A stretch of 64,000 nt of DNA from Endozoicomonas montiporae CL-33. GTDB lineage: Bacteria; Pseudomonadota; Gammaproteobacteria; Pseudomonadales; Endozoicomonadaceae. Positions within the stretch are counted from its first letter, which is position 1, and each line of letters starts with the position of its first letter. A program made the translations under genes and the position numbers. Below are positions 39,168 through 48,380 of this stretch, piece by piece. Under the pieces are notes generated by a model. It saw nothing but the letters and a program-made list of their open reading frames with translations. It made no database searches and had not been told where the DNA came from. Location of the stretch: positions 4,539,215 to 4,603,214 of the forward strand of contig NZ_CP013251.1 in the NCBI RefSeq assembly GCF_001583435.1. The letters run 5' to 3'.

Positions 39168-39692
39168 ATGTCTGAACAGAAATTTGACGAATTTGGCGAC
39201 CCAATTGAGGAGATCATTTACGTCAGCCGCGCCGAGCTCAAGCGTGACATGAAAGAGCTGAAAGATATGGGCGAACGGCTGATGGAAATGAAGCCTTCGC
39301 TATTGGATAAATTACCCCTGGGCGAGCGCCTGCGGGCTGCCCTTGATGAAAGCAAACGCATCAAGAGCCACAACGCCAGAAAACGTCATCTAGGCTTTAT
39401 CGGTAAACTGATGCAGGACGAAGACCTTGAACCTATCAAGGAACTGCTCAGTCGCCTCGACTCTTCCAGTGAAGAGTTCAACCGTCGCTTCCACCAGCTT
39501 GAACGCTGGCGTGATCGCATGATCAGCGGCGACAACAAAGTCCTGACCGACTATCTGGAACAGCACCCGGAAGCTGACCATCAGCATATTCGCCAACTGG
39601 TTCGTAACGCCAAAAAAGAAGCGGAACAAAACAAGCCACCGGCATCAGCACGCAAACTGTTTAAGTACCTGCGTGAAGTAGACGAGCTGTAA
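39168..39692 (+). CDS. darP: Ribosome biogenesis factor DarP (YjgA)
   Basis: The 174-residue helical protein associates with late 50S precursors. The YjgA family pattern is visible: FGDPIEEIIYVSRAELKRDM near the start, LLDKLPLGERLRAALDESKR, KRHLGFIGKLMQDED, and the C-terminal ASARKLFKYLREVDEL. It is next to pmbA on the opposite strand, the conserved arrangement, which supports the call. Confidence 0.95.
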   Translation: MSEQKFDEFGDPIEEIIYVSRAELKRDMKELKDMGERLMEMKPSLLDKLPLGERLRAALDESKRIKSHNARKRHLGFIGKLMQDEDLEPIKELLSRLDSSSEEFNRRFHQLERWRDRMISGDNKVLTDYLEQHPEADHQHIRQLVRNAKKEAEQNKPPASARKLFKYLREVDEL

Positions 39693-39695
39693 GCC

Positions 39696-40427
39696 TCACT
39701 TCAAATCCTGCGGACAGTCTGAAAAAATACCGTCTACGCCCCAGCCCTTTAGTCTGCTGAAGAGCTGGGTGTCATTAACGGTATAACAGTAAAGCTCATA
39801 CCCTGCAGATTTCACATTCTTTGCGCCTGCTTCTTTCAGCTTTTTAGCATTGACATGAATACTGACAGCGCCAACCTGCTTTGCTTTGTGACGCCAGCTG
39901 CGAGGCAGGGTTTCAAACAGGCAACCAATACGGTATTCCGAACGCCTTCTGAACAGCACCAGAGCCTTATGGTTAAAGCTGGATACCAGTAGCTTGTCCG
40001 ACGGGAAATTTTCCCGCTCCAAAGCAGTGACTACCCGATCAACCAGCAGGTGCAGATCACAACGGTTGGGTTTTAATTCAAGATTCAACCCAAGACCCAG
40101 ATCCTTGATAAGCCTGAGCGTTTCATCTAGCTGAGGAACCCGCTCTCCCTGCCATTGCCCAGAATGCCACCCCCCGGCATCAAGAGACTTCACAGAGTCG
40201 AACGTCTGCTTTTTCAAATGCCCCCGACCATTCGTCGTTCGATTCAATCGAGGGTCATGAAACATCACAGCCGAGCCATCACCCAGTAATGTCACATCCA
40301 GCTCAATCCACTCCAGCCCCAACTCCGCCGCCTTGCGAATACCGGCCAGCGTATTTTCCGGAGCCAGGCTTGCCACGCCGCGATGACCAATCACTTCACT
40401 CATCAACAGGCTCATCGATATTTCCAT
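39696..40427 (-). CDS. Glycerophosphodiester phosphodiesterase, cytosolic UgpQ-like
   Basis: The protein of about 243 residues hydrolyses glycerophosphodiesters to glycerol 3-phosphate and an alcohol. GDPD motifs are clear: VIGHRGVASLAPENTLAG with the catalytic HR, WIELDVTLLGDGSAVMFHDP with the metal Glu/Asp and second His, and LNLELKP. No signal peptide is present. Three in-frame ATGs (ending at 40427, 40415 and 40403) are possible starts; the first two have GGAA-type sites. It faces darP tail to tail with three bases between. Confidence 0.92.
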   Translation of the reverse strand: MEISMSLLMSEVIGHRGVASLAPENTLAGIRKAAELGLEWIELDVTLLGDGSAVMFHDPRLNRTTNGRGHLKKQTFDSVKSLDAGGWHSGQWQGERVPQLDETLRLIKDLGLGLNLELKPNRCDLHLLVDRVVTALERENFPSDKLLVSSFNHKALVLFRRRSEYRIGCLFETLPRSWRHKAKQVGAVSIHVNAKKLKEAGAKNVKSAGYELYCYTVNDTQLFSRLKGWGVDGIFSDCPQDLK

Positions 40428-40452
40428 TTAACAGCTTCCAGGACTGTTTACA

Positions 40453-41271
40453 TTAACAGGGTTTTCTTCCGGCGCAATGTACAAATCTGGGCAAAGAGAC
40501 AACACTGTCCGGCTGATTACAGAACTGCCTCAAGTCACTTAACAACTGGCGAAACTCGTCTTTCTCCAGCAAGCCTTCTTCCAGTAAACCTTTCCGTAAC
40601 GTTTCCATGGTCAGTGGCACAAATTGTTTGCCTTCACCTTCCAGGTACACCAAATTTTCTACTTCTATATTAATGTGCAGAAATTTTTGCTTACGCAACA
40701 TGGATGGTAGCCACTGACCGCAGTCAGAATGACCGCCACGAACATCAATAATCCGCGCCAACAACTCCGCACTCTTTTGATAGGCATCATTATCAGGCCA
40801 GCAGTACTGCCCTTCACAATCGATGGTTTGTGCGATGAACAGGCCGCCCGGTTTCAGATAACGACTCAGTTTCCGAATGGATGTTTCCGGATCTGCCAGA
40901 TGTTCAAGAAGATGGCGGCAATACACCACATCAAACTGCTGATCAAAAGACACGCCGTCTTCCTCAAGATCCAGAACCTGAAAGCTTACACCACTGGTGT
41001 CCGAGAACTTTTTCCGGGCCAGCTCAATAGTCTCTTCGTCCATATCAAAGCCAGTCACGCCACCGTCACTGCCCAGAAAGTCTTTTAAATGACGGGTAAT
41101 CGATCCAGCACCGCAACCTGCCTCCAGACAGCTCATACCTTCACGTACACCCTGGGATACAAGAAAGTTATAGCTTGATGGCCAGCTGAGTCGGGTAAGA
41201 ACCTCCAGGCGGGAGGCTCCAAGAACGCCGTGAACAAACGCATAATGCAAACTTCCCAATGTCTCCGTCAT
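40453..41271 (-). CDS. Class I SAM-dependent methyltransferase
   Basis: The 272-residue protein has the Rossmann-type methyltransferase fold. Motif I is LEAGCGAGSITRHL, followed by GVTGFDMDEETIELARKKF and the post-I acidic residue. A later block reads VVYCRHLLEHLADPETSIRK and LKPGGLFIAQTI. It belongs to the UbiE/methyltransferase-type group, but the substrate cannot be told. The C-terminal 90 residues are probably a substrate cap. It lies upstream of the GDPD gene on the same strand. Confidence 0.88.
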   Translation of the reverse strand: MTETLGSLHYAFVHGVLGASRLEVLTRLSWPSSYNFLVSQGVREGMSCLEAGCGAGSITRHLKDFLGSDGGVTGFDMDEETIELARKKFSDTSGVSFQVLDLEEDGVSFDQQFDVVYCRHLLEHLADPETSIRKLSRYLKPGGLFIAQTIDCEGQYCWPDNDAYQKSAELLARIIDVRGGHSDCGQWLPSMLRKQKFLHINIEVENLVYLEGEGKQFVPLTMETLRKGLLEEGLLEKDEFRQLLSDLRQFCNQPDSVVSLPRFVHCAGRKPC

Positions 41272-41480
41272 TTCACTACTGCCTTTTAATTGTGTTTAGA
41301 AAGCCAATACATATCAGTCAGGTACTCACACCAATCACAGGTAGCTGTCCAATGAACCAGAAATATTGAATTCCGTCTGAACAGTTACTTATGCAACAAA
41401 TACAGGGTAGATCATTCAGAGCGACTTTTTTGTCTATGCTAGAAGCCTGTGGGACTATTGATAACAGACAGGTAATCTCG

Positions 41481-43067
41481 ATGGATGATGTACTGCTCAG
41501 CATTGATGTCGGAAGTGGCAGTCTGCGCTGCGCTCTGACGACCACTGACGGGAAAATTCTGGCGCAGCAAAAACACCCGATTCGCTGTTGGAAACCGGCG
41601 GGCAAAATGGCTTTTTCATCGGATGATATCTGGAGTGGTCTGGTGGACACCATCAAGAACCTGATATCACTGTCCAGTTATGAACCCGACTGCTTAAAAG
41701 GCATAGGGCTTGATGCCAATGCGTCCATGCTGTTTTTAACGGCGGATATGAAACCCATTGCCTTACCGGATAACCCTGAGTGCGACATCTATGGCTGGAT
41801 GGATCACAGGGCACTGCCGCAGTCGGAACAGTTTTCCTCCGTTATGCAACGCTCCGGCAGCAACCAGAGAATGATTCCGGAAACCAATATCGCCCGCGCC
41901 CTCTGGTTAAAACAGACTCATCCGGAACTCTGGAAACAGTGTTACTGCATCATCGATCTCAGTGACTATCTGGTCTGGAAACTGACCGATATGCTGACTT
42001 ACACCAACAGTTCACTGTCTCGCCGCTTCGATGACCAACTGATTGAAGCCCTGGACTTTGTTGATGTGAAAGAGCGTCTGCACGGCATTCACCTGCCTAT
42101 TGGCAATGCCGTCGGAGAGGGCTTGAGCAAAGCAGCAGCAAAATCATTAAAACTTCCTGCTGGCATTCCAGTAGCCAGTGCCATAACCGATGGCTATGGC
42201 GGCACGCTGGCGACCGTCATGTCACGACACATAAATGAGCCGGTCAACACTTCGGATGTTGCATTGAAACGCCTGAGCATGATTGTCGGAACATCCACCA
42301 TTTACATTGCTACAAGCCTCCGGCCTGTCAACATTTTCGGGACATGGGGCCCCACTCCTTCTGTTCTGCAAGGGCTCTACCATAATACCGTTGGTCAAAG
42401 TGCCGCAGGTATTCTGCTGGATTACATACTGGTCAACCACCCTGCCAGTGATCTAGCCAGCAACAGAGCAAGACAAAAAGGACTCAGAATTACTGAATAC
42501 CTGAACGCACGGCTTGAGGAGCTTGCAGGAGAAGAACCCGTCGCCTGCCTGACGACAAACCTTCACATGCTCCCTTACTTTGCAGGCAATCGAACACCCA
42601 GAATGAATATGACACTGACAGGAATGATCAGCGGACTCGTTCTCGATAACAGTGAAGAAAACCTTGCGCTGCATTATCTATGCGCCATTCAGGCTCTGGC
42701 ACTGGGTGCCCGCCACAACATCGAAACACTGATATCAGCAGGGTATGAGTTTGATCTGTTGACTCCGGCAGGTGGTCTGGCAAAAAACCCTCTGTTTCTG
42801 GCAGAACACTGTAACGCGAGTGGCCTGCCAGCCGCCATTCCAGAGCAGCCTGACGCCATGCTGTTATCCGGAGCCATGACTGCCGGGCTGGCTGCCGGAC
42901 TCTATCCTGACTGGGTGAGCGCGATTCAGTCTGTCAGTCGTTATGAAGAAATCATTAATCCGGATCCGGATCTGACGGATTACTACGAGAGAAAGTACTG
43001 TGTCTTTCTGGAAATGTATGAAGACCAGATGAAATACAGGAAAGTAATGAGTGGGGAAGGATATTAA
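41481..43067 (+). CDS. FGGY-family carbohydrate kinase
   Basis: The protein of 528 residues has the two actin-like domains of FGGY kinases. The N-domain phosphate loop is SIDVGSGSLRCALTTTDGKIL; a GLDANASMLFL segment follows and the D-x-R-like region is GWMDHRALPQ. The C-domain shows IVGTSTIYIATS and LTPAGGLAKNPLFLAEHCNA. It resembles D-ribulose/ribitol kinases (the FGGY type, with long C-domain) more than xylulokinase or glycerol kinase. The substrate is inferred only. The start MDDVLLSIDVG at 41481 matches the family; the open frame extends upstream. A clear terminator follows. Confidence 0.88.
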   Translation: MDDVLLSIDVGSGSLRCALTTTDGKILAQQKHPIRCWKPAGKMAFSSDDIWSGLVDTIKNLISLSSYEPDCLKGIGLDANASMLFLTADMKPIALPDNPECDIYGWMDHRALPQSEQFSSVMQRSGSNQRMIPETNIARALWLKQTHPELWKQCYCIIDLSDYLVWKLTDMLTYTNSSLSRRFDDQLIEALDFVDVKERLHGIHLPIGNAVGEGLSKAAAKSLKLPAGIPVASAITDGYGGTLATVMSRHINEPVNTSDVALKRLSMIVGTSTIYIATSLRPVNIFGTWGPTPSVLQGLYHNTVGQSAAGILLDYILVNHPASDLASNRARQKGLRITEYLNARLEELAGEEPVACLTTNLHMLPYFAGNRTPRMNMTLTGMISGLVLDNSEENLALHYLCAIQALALGARHNIETLISAGYEFDLLTPAGGLAKNPLFLAEHCNASGLPAAIPEQPDAMLLSGAMTAGLAAGLYPDWVSAIQSVSRYEEIINPDPDLTDYYERKYCVFLEMYEDQMKYRKVMSGEGY

Positions 43068-43107
43068 TAAGCCTCCAGTTTAGAGAATTACGTGTACCAA
43101 GGTACTT

Positions 43108-43136
43108 CATAAAACCCGCTAAGATAGGGTTTTATG
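43108..43136 (+). terminator. Hairpin terminator after the FGGY kinase gene
   Basis: CATAAAACCC (43108-43117) pairs perfectly with GGGTTTTATG (43127-43136) around a 9-base loop. The 3' arm contains the T run. The remaining part of the 43068-43368 gap has another hairpin (GACCTG at 43206 with CAGGTC at 43229) and no gene. Confidence 0.75.
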
Positions 43137-43368
43137 AGTTCCTATTGTCCTGAGATGCCCTAATATTACCATTTAACGGCAAATACAGGGCTACCAAAGC
43201 ACATAGACCTGCCAGAAATACGTGATTTCAGGTCCAAATCAGTGGGTTTAATGAAGCAGGCTTCCAAAAGTGGCTGCGGAATCCATTGTGCTGCAATGCC
43301 TAAGACGAACTTAAATAAGTTGTACTATTGTACACATAATTCTCTAATGTGGAGTTATAAATACTGTT

Positions 43369-43728
43369 ATGATTAAAAGCGGCATATTTGTGATTGTTTC
43401 ACTATTTTCTCCTGCGGTGCTGGCTGCCTATAAATGGATTGGCCCGTTTAATTTAGAAGAAGTTTATCTCTGGCATTATGATGCTTATGCCCTCACCTCT
43501 GTCAAGGTTGCCCAATCGGATATAAAAACCGGTTGTGCTTATAGTGATAATGCAAGGGTGTATAGTTATTGGGCTAAATCTTCTATTAATTTTTATAACA
43601 CTAGCTGGCTATCAACGGCTCTTGCAGCACATGTCCATAAGAAGAAAGTGATGCTTTTTGTAGATCAAACTAACTGTAGCCGCGTGGCTGGCGCTCATAT
43701 TAATGGAATAAAAATATTACTTGATTGA
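43369..43728 (+). CDS. Small secreted protein of unknown family
   Basis: The predicted protein has 119 residues, with a signal peptide (GIFVIVSLFSPAVLAA). The mature part is rich in Tyr, Trp and Ser, has two Cys (TGCAYSDN and QTNCSRV) that could form a disulfide, and a beta-rich look (KKVMLFVDQTNC, INGIKILLD). The spacing of Cys, the ALAAHVHKKKV helix and the final hydrophobic strand loosely recalls small OB-fold toxin B subunits, but this is only an impression. The gene is AT-rich. It lies between 14-base direct repeats at 43077 and 43762. Confidence 0.6.
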   Translation: MIKSGIFVIVSLFSPAVLAAYKWIGPFNLEEVYLWHYDAYALTSVKVAQSDIKTGCAYSDNARVYSYWAKSSINFYNTSWLSTALAAHVHKKKVMLFVDQTNCSRVAGAHINGIKILLD

Positions 43729-43814
43729 TGTTCTAGAATTATTTTTAGTTTTCTGTACTCTAGTTTAGAGAATTATAAGCACGGAAGTTCTGTATTTTTC
43801 GAATAAGAATAGAG

Positions 43815-44669
43815 GGTAGTGGGCCAGAACTGTTATATCGCGTGAATATTGACCCCAAACTCAACTTTATTAATCAATAATCCAATAACAATATCGTGCA
43901 TCTTTTCGAGCTTTGAAAAACAAATTGTCTTTCTGGCCAACCGTTTAATCCAAGTCCGAAAATTAAGGTTTTTACGCTCTATCTTCTGAGTGTTTGCTTT
44001 ACCAATAATATGCATGTTTTCATCAAGGTGTCGCTCATAGGCTCCCCAATCATCGGTGTAAAATTTATTAATACCAAATGGCTTCAGAAGTGTTTTGAGT
44101 TCTTTAAAAACTTCATCTTTCCGTTTTCCGAAAACATAAGCAAGCACGGTATTTGTAGCGTGATCAACAGCATACCAAAGCCAGCGTTGGTTCGATTTAT
44201 CATGAACATACGACCACTGCTCATCTAGCTCAGCCTCTTGGCAGACAAGCCCTACATGAATAATTGCATCTGACTTGAGATCAATAGTTTGAATATTTGG
44301 GTTGACCTTTACCAGACCGCTTTCTTTTTTTTTAGAGTCTTTATTACTGTTGTCTTGCTTATTCCGAGTACTTTACTTGTATCCCTGATTCCGCTGCCAT
44401 TTATTGCCATATCGATGATTTTTTCTTTAACGCCAGGCTCACAGGCCTTGTAGCGATATTCAAGCATGAAGGTTTTGATTTCACATTTGTCATTACAGCA
44501 ATAGTATCGTGGAACATCATGAGTGCTGTATCCGAAAGGCCGAACTTGGTTACTGCCACATGTTGTACAGAGGACTTGCGTAAGGCACATTTTTAAACCG
44601 CATTTTTCAAAGTTGCCGAATGTCGTATTTTAGCAGACAGGGCTAGAATCACAGAACTGTGCCACTACC
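43815..44669 (-). mobile_element. IS1-type insertion sequence, copy 1 (855 bp)
   Basis: The ends are imperfect inverted repeats starting GGTAGTGGGCCAGAACTGTT on the left and GGTAGTGGCACAGTTCTGTG on the right. The element is flanked by an 8-base target duplication GAATAGAG (43807-43814 and 44670-44677). It encodes an InsA-type and an InsB-type frame joined by a probable programmed shift. A copy of equal length lies at 45907-46761 in the opposite orientation. The size, two-frame design and duplication length fit the IS1 family. Confidence 0.92.
43833..44590 (-). CDS. IS1-type transposase InsA-InsB (programmed frameshift)
   Basis: InsA (44309-44590, 93 residues) has a zinc-finger N-terminus (LCTTCGSNQ and YYCCNDKC) and a helix-turn-helix (GIRDTSKVLGISKTTVIKTL). 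The reading frame then meets a run of nine A residues near 44331, and the InsB frame continues to 43833. InsB carries DDE residues (DEQWSYV, YTDDWGAY, and ERKNLNFRTW). A -1 slip on the A run gives a fusion of about 252 residues. Compared with copy 2, at least one InsB residue differs (Trp here, Leu there). Confidence 0.88.
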
Positions 44670-44677
44670 GAATAGAG

Positions 44678-45036
44678 TTAAGAAACTGTTTCACCTACCA
44701 AGGGAAAACGGCTGCCATGCTCACTTCAGAACAAAGAACAATCCTTCAGGAGCTTTCTCTTTATACTTATACGACATTTCTTATCGGTGTCGGGTACGCA
44801 GCTGCTGGAACCGATATGAACAAAAATTGGAGCTGACATCAGAGGAAATAGACGATAGTACGGACAGTATTTTGCCGAAAGCGGCATACTTCTTAAGAAA
44901 AGGAAGTGTACTGACTGTTTGGACAGACTGCTAAACAGCAGGCTGAAGGACTGGTTTTCGTGAAGAAAAAATCTAACCAAACAGTCGTACATTTAAAACT
45001 CTAAAGTAGAGCAATAAGCTATACGTACTTACAAAC
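44678..45036. other. Region between IS1 copy 1 and tRNA-His, no convincing gene
   Basis: A 39-residue frame (44717-44836, MLTSEQRTILQELSLYTYTT then FLIGVGYAAAGTDMNKNWS) has a plausible composition but no clear ribosome site. Longer overlapping frames on both strands look random or start inside the insertion sequence. This may be a remnant of an older gene. Confidence 0.35.
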
Positions 45037-45073
45037 AAAAAAACCGCTACCTGAACGGCAACGGGTTTTAAAA
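45037..45073 (-). terminator. Terminator of the tRNA-His transcript
   Basis: On the minus strand, AAAACCcGTTGCC (downstream of the tRNA) pairs with GGTAGCGGTTTT, followed by a T run (TTTTTTTG). It begins three bases past the encoded CCA end. Confidence 0.8.
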
Positions 45074-45075
45074 TT

Positions 45076-45152
45076 TGGGGTGGACAATGGGGCTCGAACC
45101 CACGACCGCTGGAATCACAATCCAGAGCTCTACCAACTGAGCTATGCCCACC
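45076..45152 (-). tRNA. tRNA-His (anticodon GTG)
   Basis: On the minus strand the gene starts at G-1 (45152), with acceptor stem GTGGGCA paired to TGTCCAC. The D-arm reads TAGCTCAGTTGGTAGAGC. The anticodon stem CTGGA/TCCAG encloses TTGTGAT, giving anticodon GTG for His. The T-arm has GTCGTGGGTTCGAGCCCCAT. G-1 faces C73, the tRNA-His identity pair, and the CCA end is encoded (45078-45076). Confidence 0.98.
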
Positions 45153-45212
45153 ACAATTTGTCTTTTCGGAAGAAGAAGCTGCTTTGCTGGCCGCCTCAAC
45201 CAGACGCCGCTT

Positions 45213-45240
45213 AGTATAAGGATTACGCTTTGCTATGCAA
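45213..45240 (-). promoter_or_regulatory. Promoter of tRNA-His
   Basis: On the minus strand, TTGCAT (45240-45235) and TATACT (45218-45213) are spaced by 16 bases. A GC-rich stretch (GCGGCG) follows the -10, as in stringently controlled stable-RNA promoters. The tRNA starts about 55 bases downstream. Confidence 0.8.
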
Positions 45241-45623
45241 GCTTTTTTTCATCTTTAAAAACAACCACTTGAGAGAGGCATTAAGAGCTAACCATAGATC
45301 AGGTCAAAGAAGAGCCGCCGGAGCCTCGATACCTGAAGCTGTTTAACCTTGTCACAACCGATTCAGATGACACTGACTGTCTGATAACCCGAAAAGCTGC
45401 TCGATAAGCCTTAAAGACGACTACTGACATATATAAGTATTCAAACAGAAACCCTTAATGTAAAGAGTGACAACAACGTTTTATGTTGATCAATTCCTTT
45501 AGATAAATAATCGTCCAATTGACCGTACAGAAATTATAATTACCAGTTATCAACATCCTATTTAAACCAGCTTCCAACAGTCAGGAACCTCTCAAGCATA
45601 AAATGAAGCCACAAAAATCCATT
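45241..45623. other. AT-rich intergenic region, no gene seen
   Basis: The stretch between the tRNA-His promoter and the second ISKra4 copy is AT-rich with stop codons in all frames. Nothing recognisable was found. It ends with the target duplication AATCCATT at 45616-45623. Confidence 0.5.
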
Positions 45624-45906
45624 GGGTGAAAGTCTCATACTGACCATTTTTTCTGGGCTTGCCGTCCGTGGTTTATACAGCAGCTACAAATTTTCTCTGG
45701 ACTTACATAGGAACGGCCAAACACCGCTATGATGGTTACTGTAAAAGATACCGCAACAGTGAAAGGCCGCCCCGATGCAAGTATGTCAGCCACTAGCTGA
45801 AGCCGCCAATTCTTCTTGTCATGCTATCCAACAGCTTGAGCAAAAACTGGCCGTTCTTCGTCAGGAACACAGCCCAATCAAGCACTTTGAAGACTATGAA
45901 GGTGAG

Positions 45907-46761
45907 GGTAGTGGCACAGTTCTGTGATTCTAGCCCTGTCTGCTAAAATACGACATTCGGCAACTTTGAAAAATGCGGTTTAAAAATGTGCCTTACGCAA
46001 GTCCTCTGTACAACATGTGGCAGTAACCAAGTTCGGCCTTTCGGATACAGCACTCATGATGTTCCACGATACTATTGCTGTAATGACAAATGTGAAATCA
46101 AAACCTTCATGCTTGAATATCGCTACAAGGCCTGTGAGCCTGGCGTTAAAGAAAAAATCATCGATATGGCAATAAATGGCAGCGGAATCAGGGATACAAG
46201 TAAAGTACTCGGAATAAGCAAGACAACAGTAATAAAGACTCTAAAAAAAAAGAAAGCGGTCTGGTAAAGGTCAACCCAAATATTCAAACTATTGATCTCA
46301 AGTCAGATGCAATTATTCATGTAGGGCTTGTCTGCCAAGAGGCTGAGCTAGATGAGCAGTGGTCGTATGTTCATGATAAATCGAACCAACGCTGGCTTTT
46401 GTATGCTGTTGATCACGCTACAAATACCGTGCTTGCTTATGTTTTCGGAAAACGGAAAGATGAAGTTTTTAAAGAACTCAAAACACTTCTGAAGCCATTT
46501 GGTATTAATAAATTTTACACCGATGATTGGGGAGCCTATGAGCGACACCTTGATGAAAACATGCATATTATTGGTAAAGCAAACACTCAGAAGATAGAGC
46601 GTAAAAACCTTAATTTTCGGACTTGGATTAAACGGTTGGCCAGAAAGACAATTTGTTTTTCAAAGCTCGAAAAGATGCACGATATTGTTATTGGATTATT
46701 GATTAATAAAGTTGAGTTTGGGGTCAATATTCACGCGATATAACAGTTCTGGCCCACTACC
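45907..46761 (+). mobile_element. IS1-type insertion sequence, copy 2 (855 bp), nested
   Basis: It has the same length and ends as copy 1 but opposite orientation. It is flanked by the 8-base duplication AAGGTGAG (45899-45906 and 46762-46769), which lies inside the ISKra4 transposase gene. The duplication is intact, so insertion was a separate event after the ISKra4 copy arrived. Confidence 0.94.
45986..46743 (+). CDS. IS1-type transposase InsA-InsB (programmed frameshift)
   Basis: InsA (45986-46267, 93 residues) is the same as in copy 1. The InsB frame begins after the A9 run near 46245 and ends at 46743, so a -1 shift gives the fusion transposase. The residue after RWL is Leu, against Trp in copy 1. 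No other damage was noticed, and the element may be active. Confidence 0.88.
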
Positions 46762-48107
46762 AAGGTGAGATCCATAAACTCTTTATCGAAGCAGAGCAAA
46801 GCGTTCTGGCAGAAGACCTGACCGGGCTTGATATTGACGTTCCTGCGATTGAGGTAAGCGGTGTCTGTTACCATCGGGTGTTGCGATCTTCAGAAACTTA
46901 TCAATCCGCTGTCGGCCCTGTCCGGGTTTTGCGTACGCTCTATCGTAACGGTAAGGATCACTCTATCATCCCTTTGGAGCTACAGGCAGGTATTGTAGAG
47001 GGGTATTGGACACCAAAAGCAGCTAAACAAGCTGTCTGGATGGTTGCGCAAATGCCTCCCGGAGAGGCTAAAAGCCTACTTGATCTGATAGGGAACATGA
47101 CGCCCTCGGAAAGCTCTCTGGCCAGACTACCCAAAAAGTTCAATGCGCAGTGGGAACCCAATAGGGAAGCCTTTGAAGACTTTCTCTGGGAAAGCGTCAA
47201 GGTTCCTGAAGAAGCTGTGACTGCGGCCGCTTCTCTTGATGGCGTCATGTTGCCGATGAAAGATGGTAAACGTCAGGAAAAGCGGGAACAGAATAGAGTC
47301 GATGGCAAGCGAACCCGTGGCCCTGCTGGCTGTCAGGAGGCCAGTTGTGGAACATTGTCGTTTTACGATGCACAGGGTGAACGCCTCTCAACGGTCAGGA
47401 TGAGTCGAATGCCTGAAAGCAAGAAAGTGACTTTGAAACAATCACTCTCCGCACTCCTGAGCGAAGCTCTTCGACAGAGGCCAGATCTGACGCTTGTTAA
47501 AGTCGCTGATGGGGCAAAAGACAACTGGACCTACCTTGCCAATGAACTCCCTGAAGGTCACGAGGTTGTAGACTTCTATCATGCCGCAGAGCACCTGAAG
47601 AAAGCGTTTGACCTGTCCTATGGTGAAAACAGCAACAAATCCAGAGAAAAGTTCATCACCTATCGCCACATCCTCAAAGAGGAGCCCGAAGGTGTTGAAA
47701 AAGTCATCAAAGCTCTGGCTTACCAGCATAAACGACACCCTCGTCGATCGAAGTTGAAAACAGAGCTGGAGTACTTCAGAAGTAATCGAACCCGCATGAA
47801 CTATGCTGAACACTTGTCGCACAACTTGCCAATAGGCTCAGGGGTTATTGAGGCTACTTGTAAAACCTTGGTAACGCAGCGAATGAAGTGTTCTGGAATG
47901 AGGTGGCGGCATCCCGGAGGCCAAGGTATTTTGACAGCAAGGTCATTAATTCAGAGTGGCATGTTCGACAATGGCTGGAAGTTACTGGCGGTGACCTACT
48001 GCGCCAAGGTCACGGAAGTGGGTATGGACAATATGATGGACCCCATAAACTGGACAGGTAGCTAAGTTAAGTTTTCTGGCTGTAAGATGACCCTGCAGGA
48101 GGGAATC

Positions 48108-48365
48108 ATGACAGCAAAAAGAAAACGACATAAGCCCGAATTTAAGGCACAGGTAGCACTCGAAGCCTACAAGGGCGAAAAGACCATAAACCAGCTGGCA
48201 AGCGAACACGAAGTTGCAGCCGTTCAGGTTAGCCAGTGGAAGCGACAGCTACTCCAGGGGGTTCCAGAAGTCTTCGGCAGGGCACGGCCAGAGGTAGATC
48301 CAGATGCGCTCACTGCCCCCTGTATCAGGAGATCGGACGGCTTAAAATGGAGCTGGACTGGTTGA
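48108..48365 (+). pseudogene. IS3-family OrfA, frameshifted near its end
   Basis: The frame starts at 48108 after a strong CAGGAGGG. The first 70 residues are a normal IS3 OrfA helix-turn-helix (KPEFKAQVALEAYKGEKTIN, VAAVQVSQWKRQLL). After DPDALTAP the frame turns to CIRRSDGLKWSWTG and stops. In another frame the expected leucine-zipper end can be read (LYQEIGRLKMELDWLKKKSG), closing just after the OrfB start. A missing C in the run at about 48316-48320 explains this. It could be a true mutation or an assembly error. Confidence 0.8.
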
Positions 48366-48380
48366 AAAAAAAATCTGGCA

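Noticed and set aside
44659..44992. Overlapping frames on both strands between the IS1 copy and tRNA-His
   Set aside because: The plus frame starts inside the insertion sequence, and both have random-looking composition and no ribosome site.
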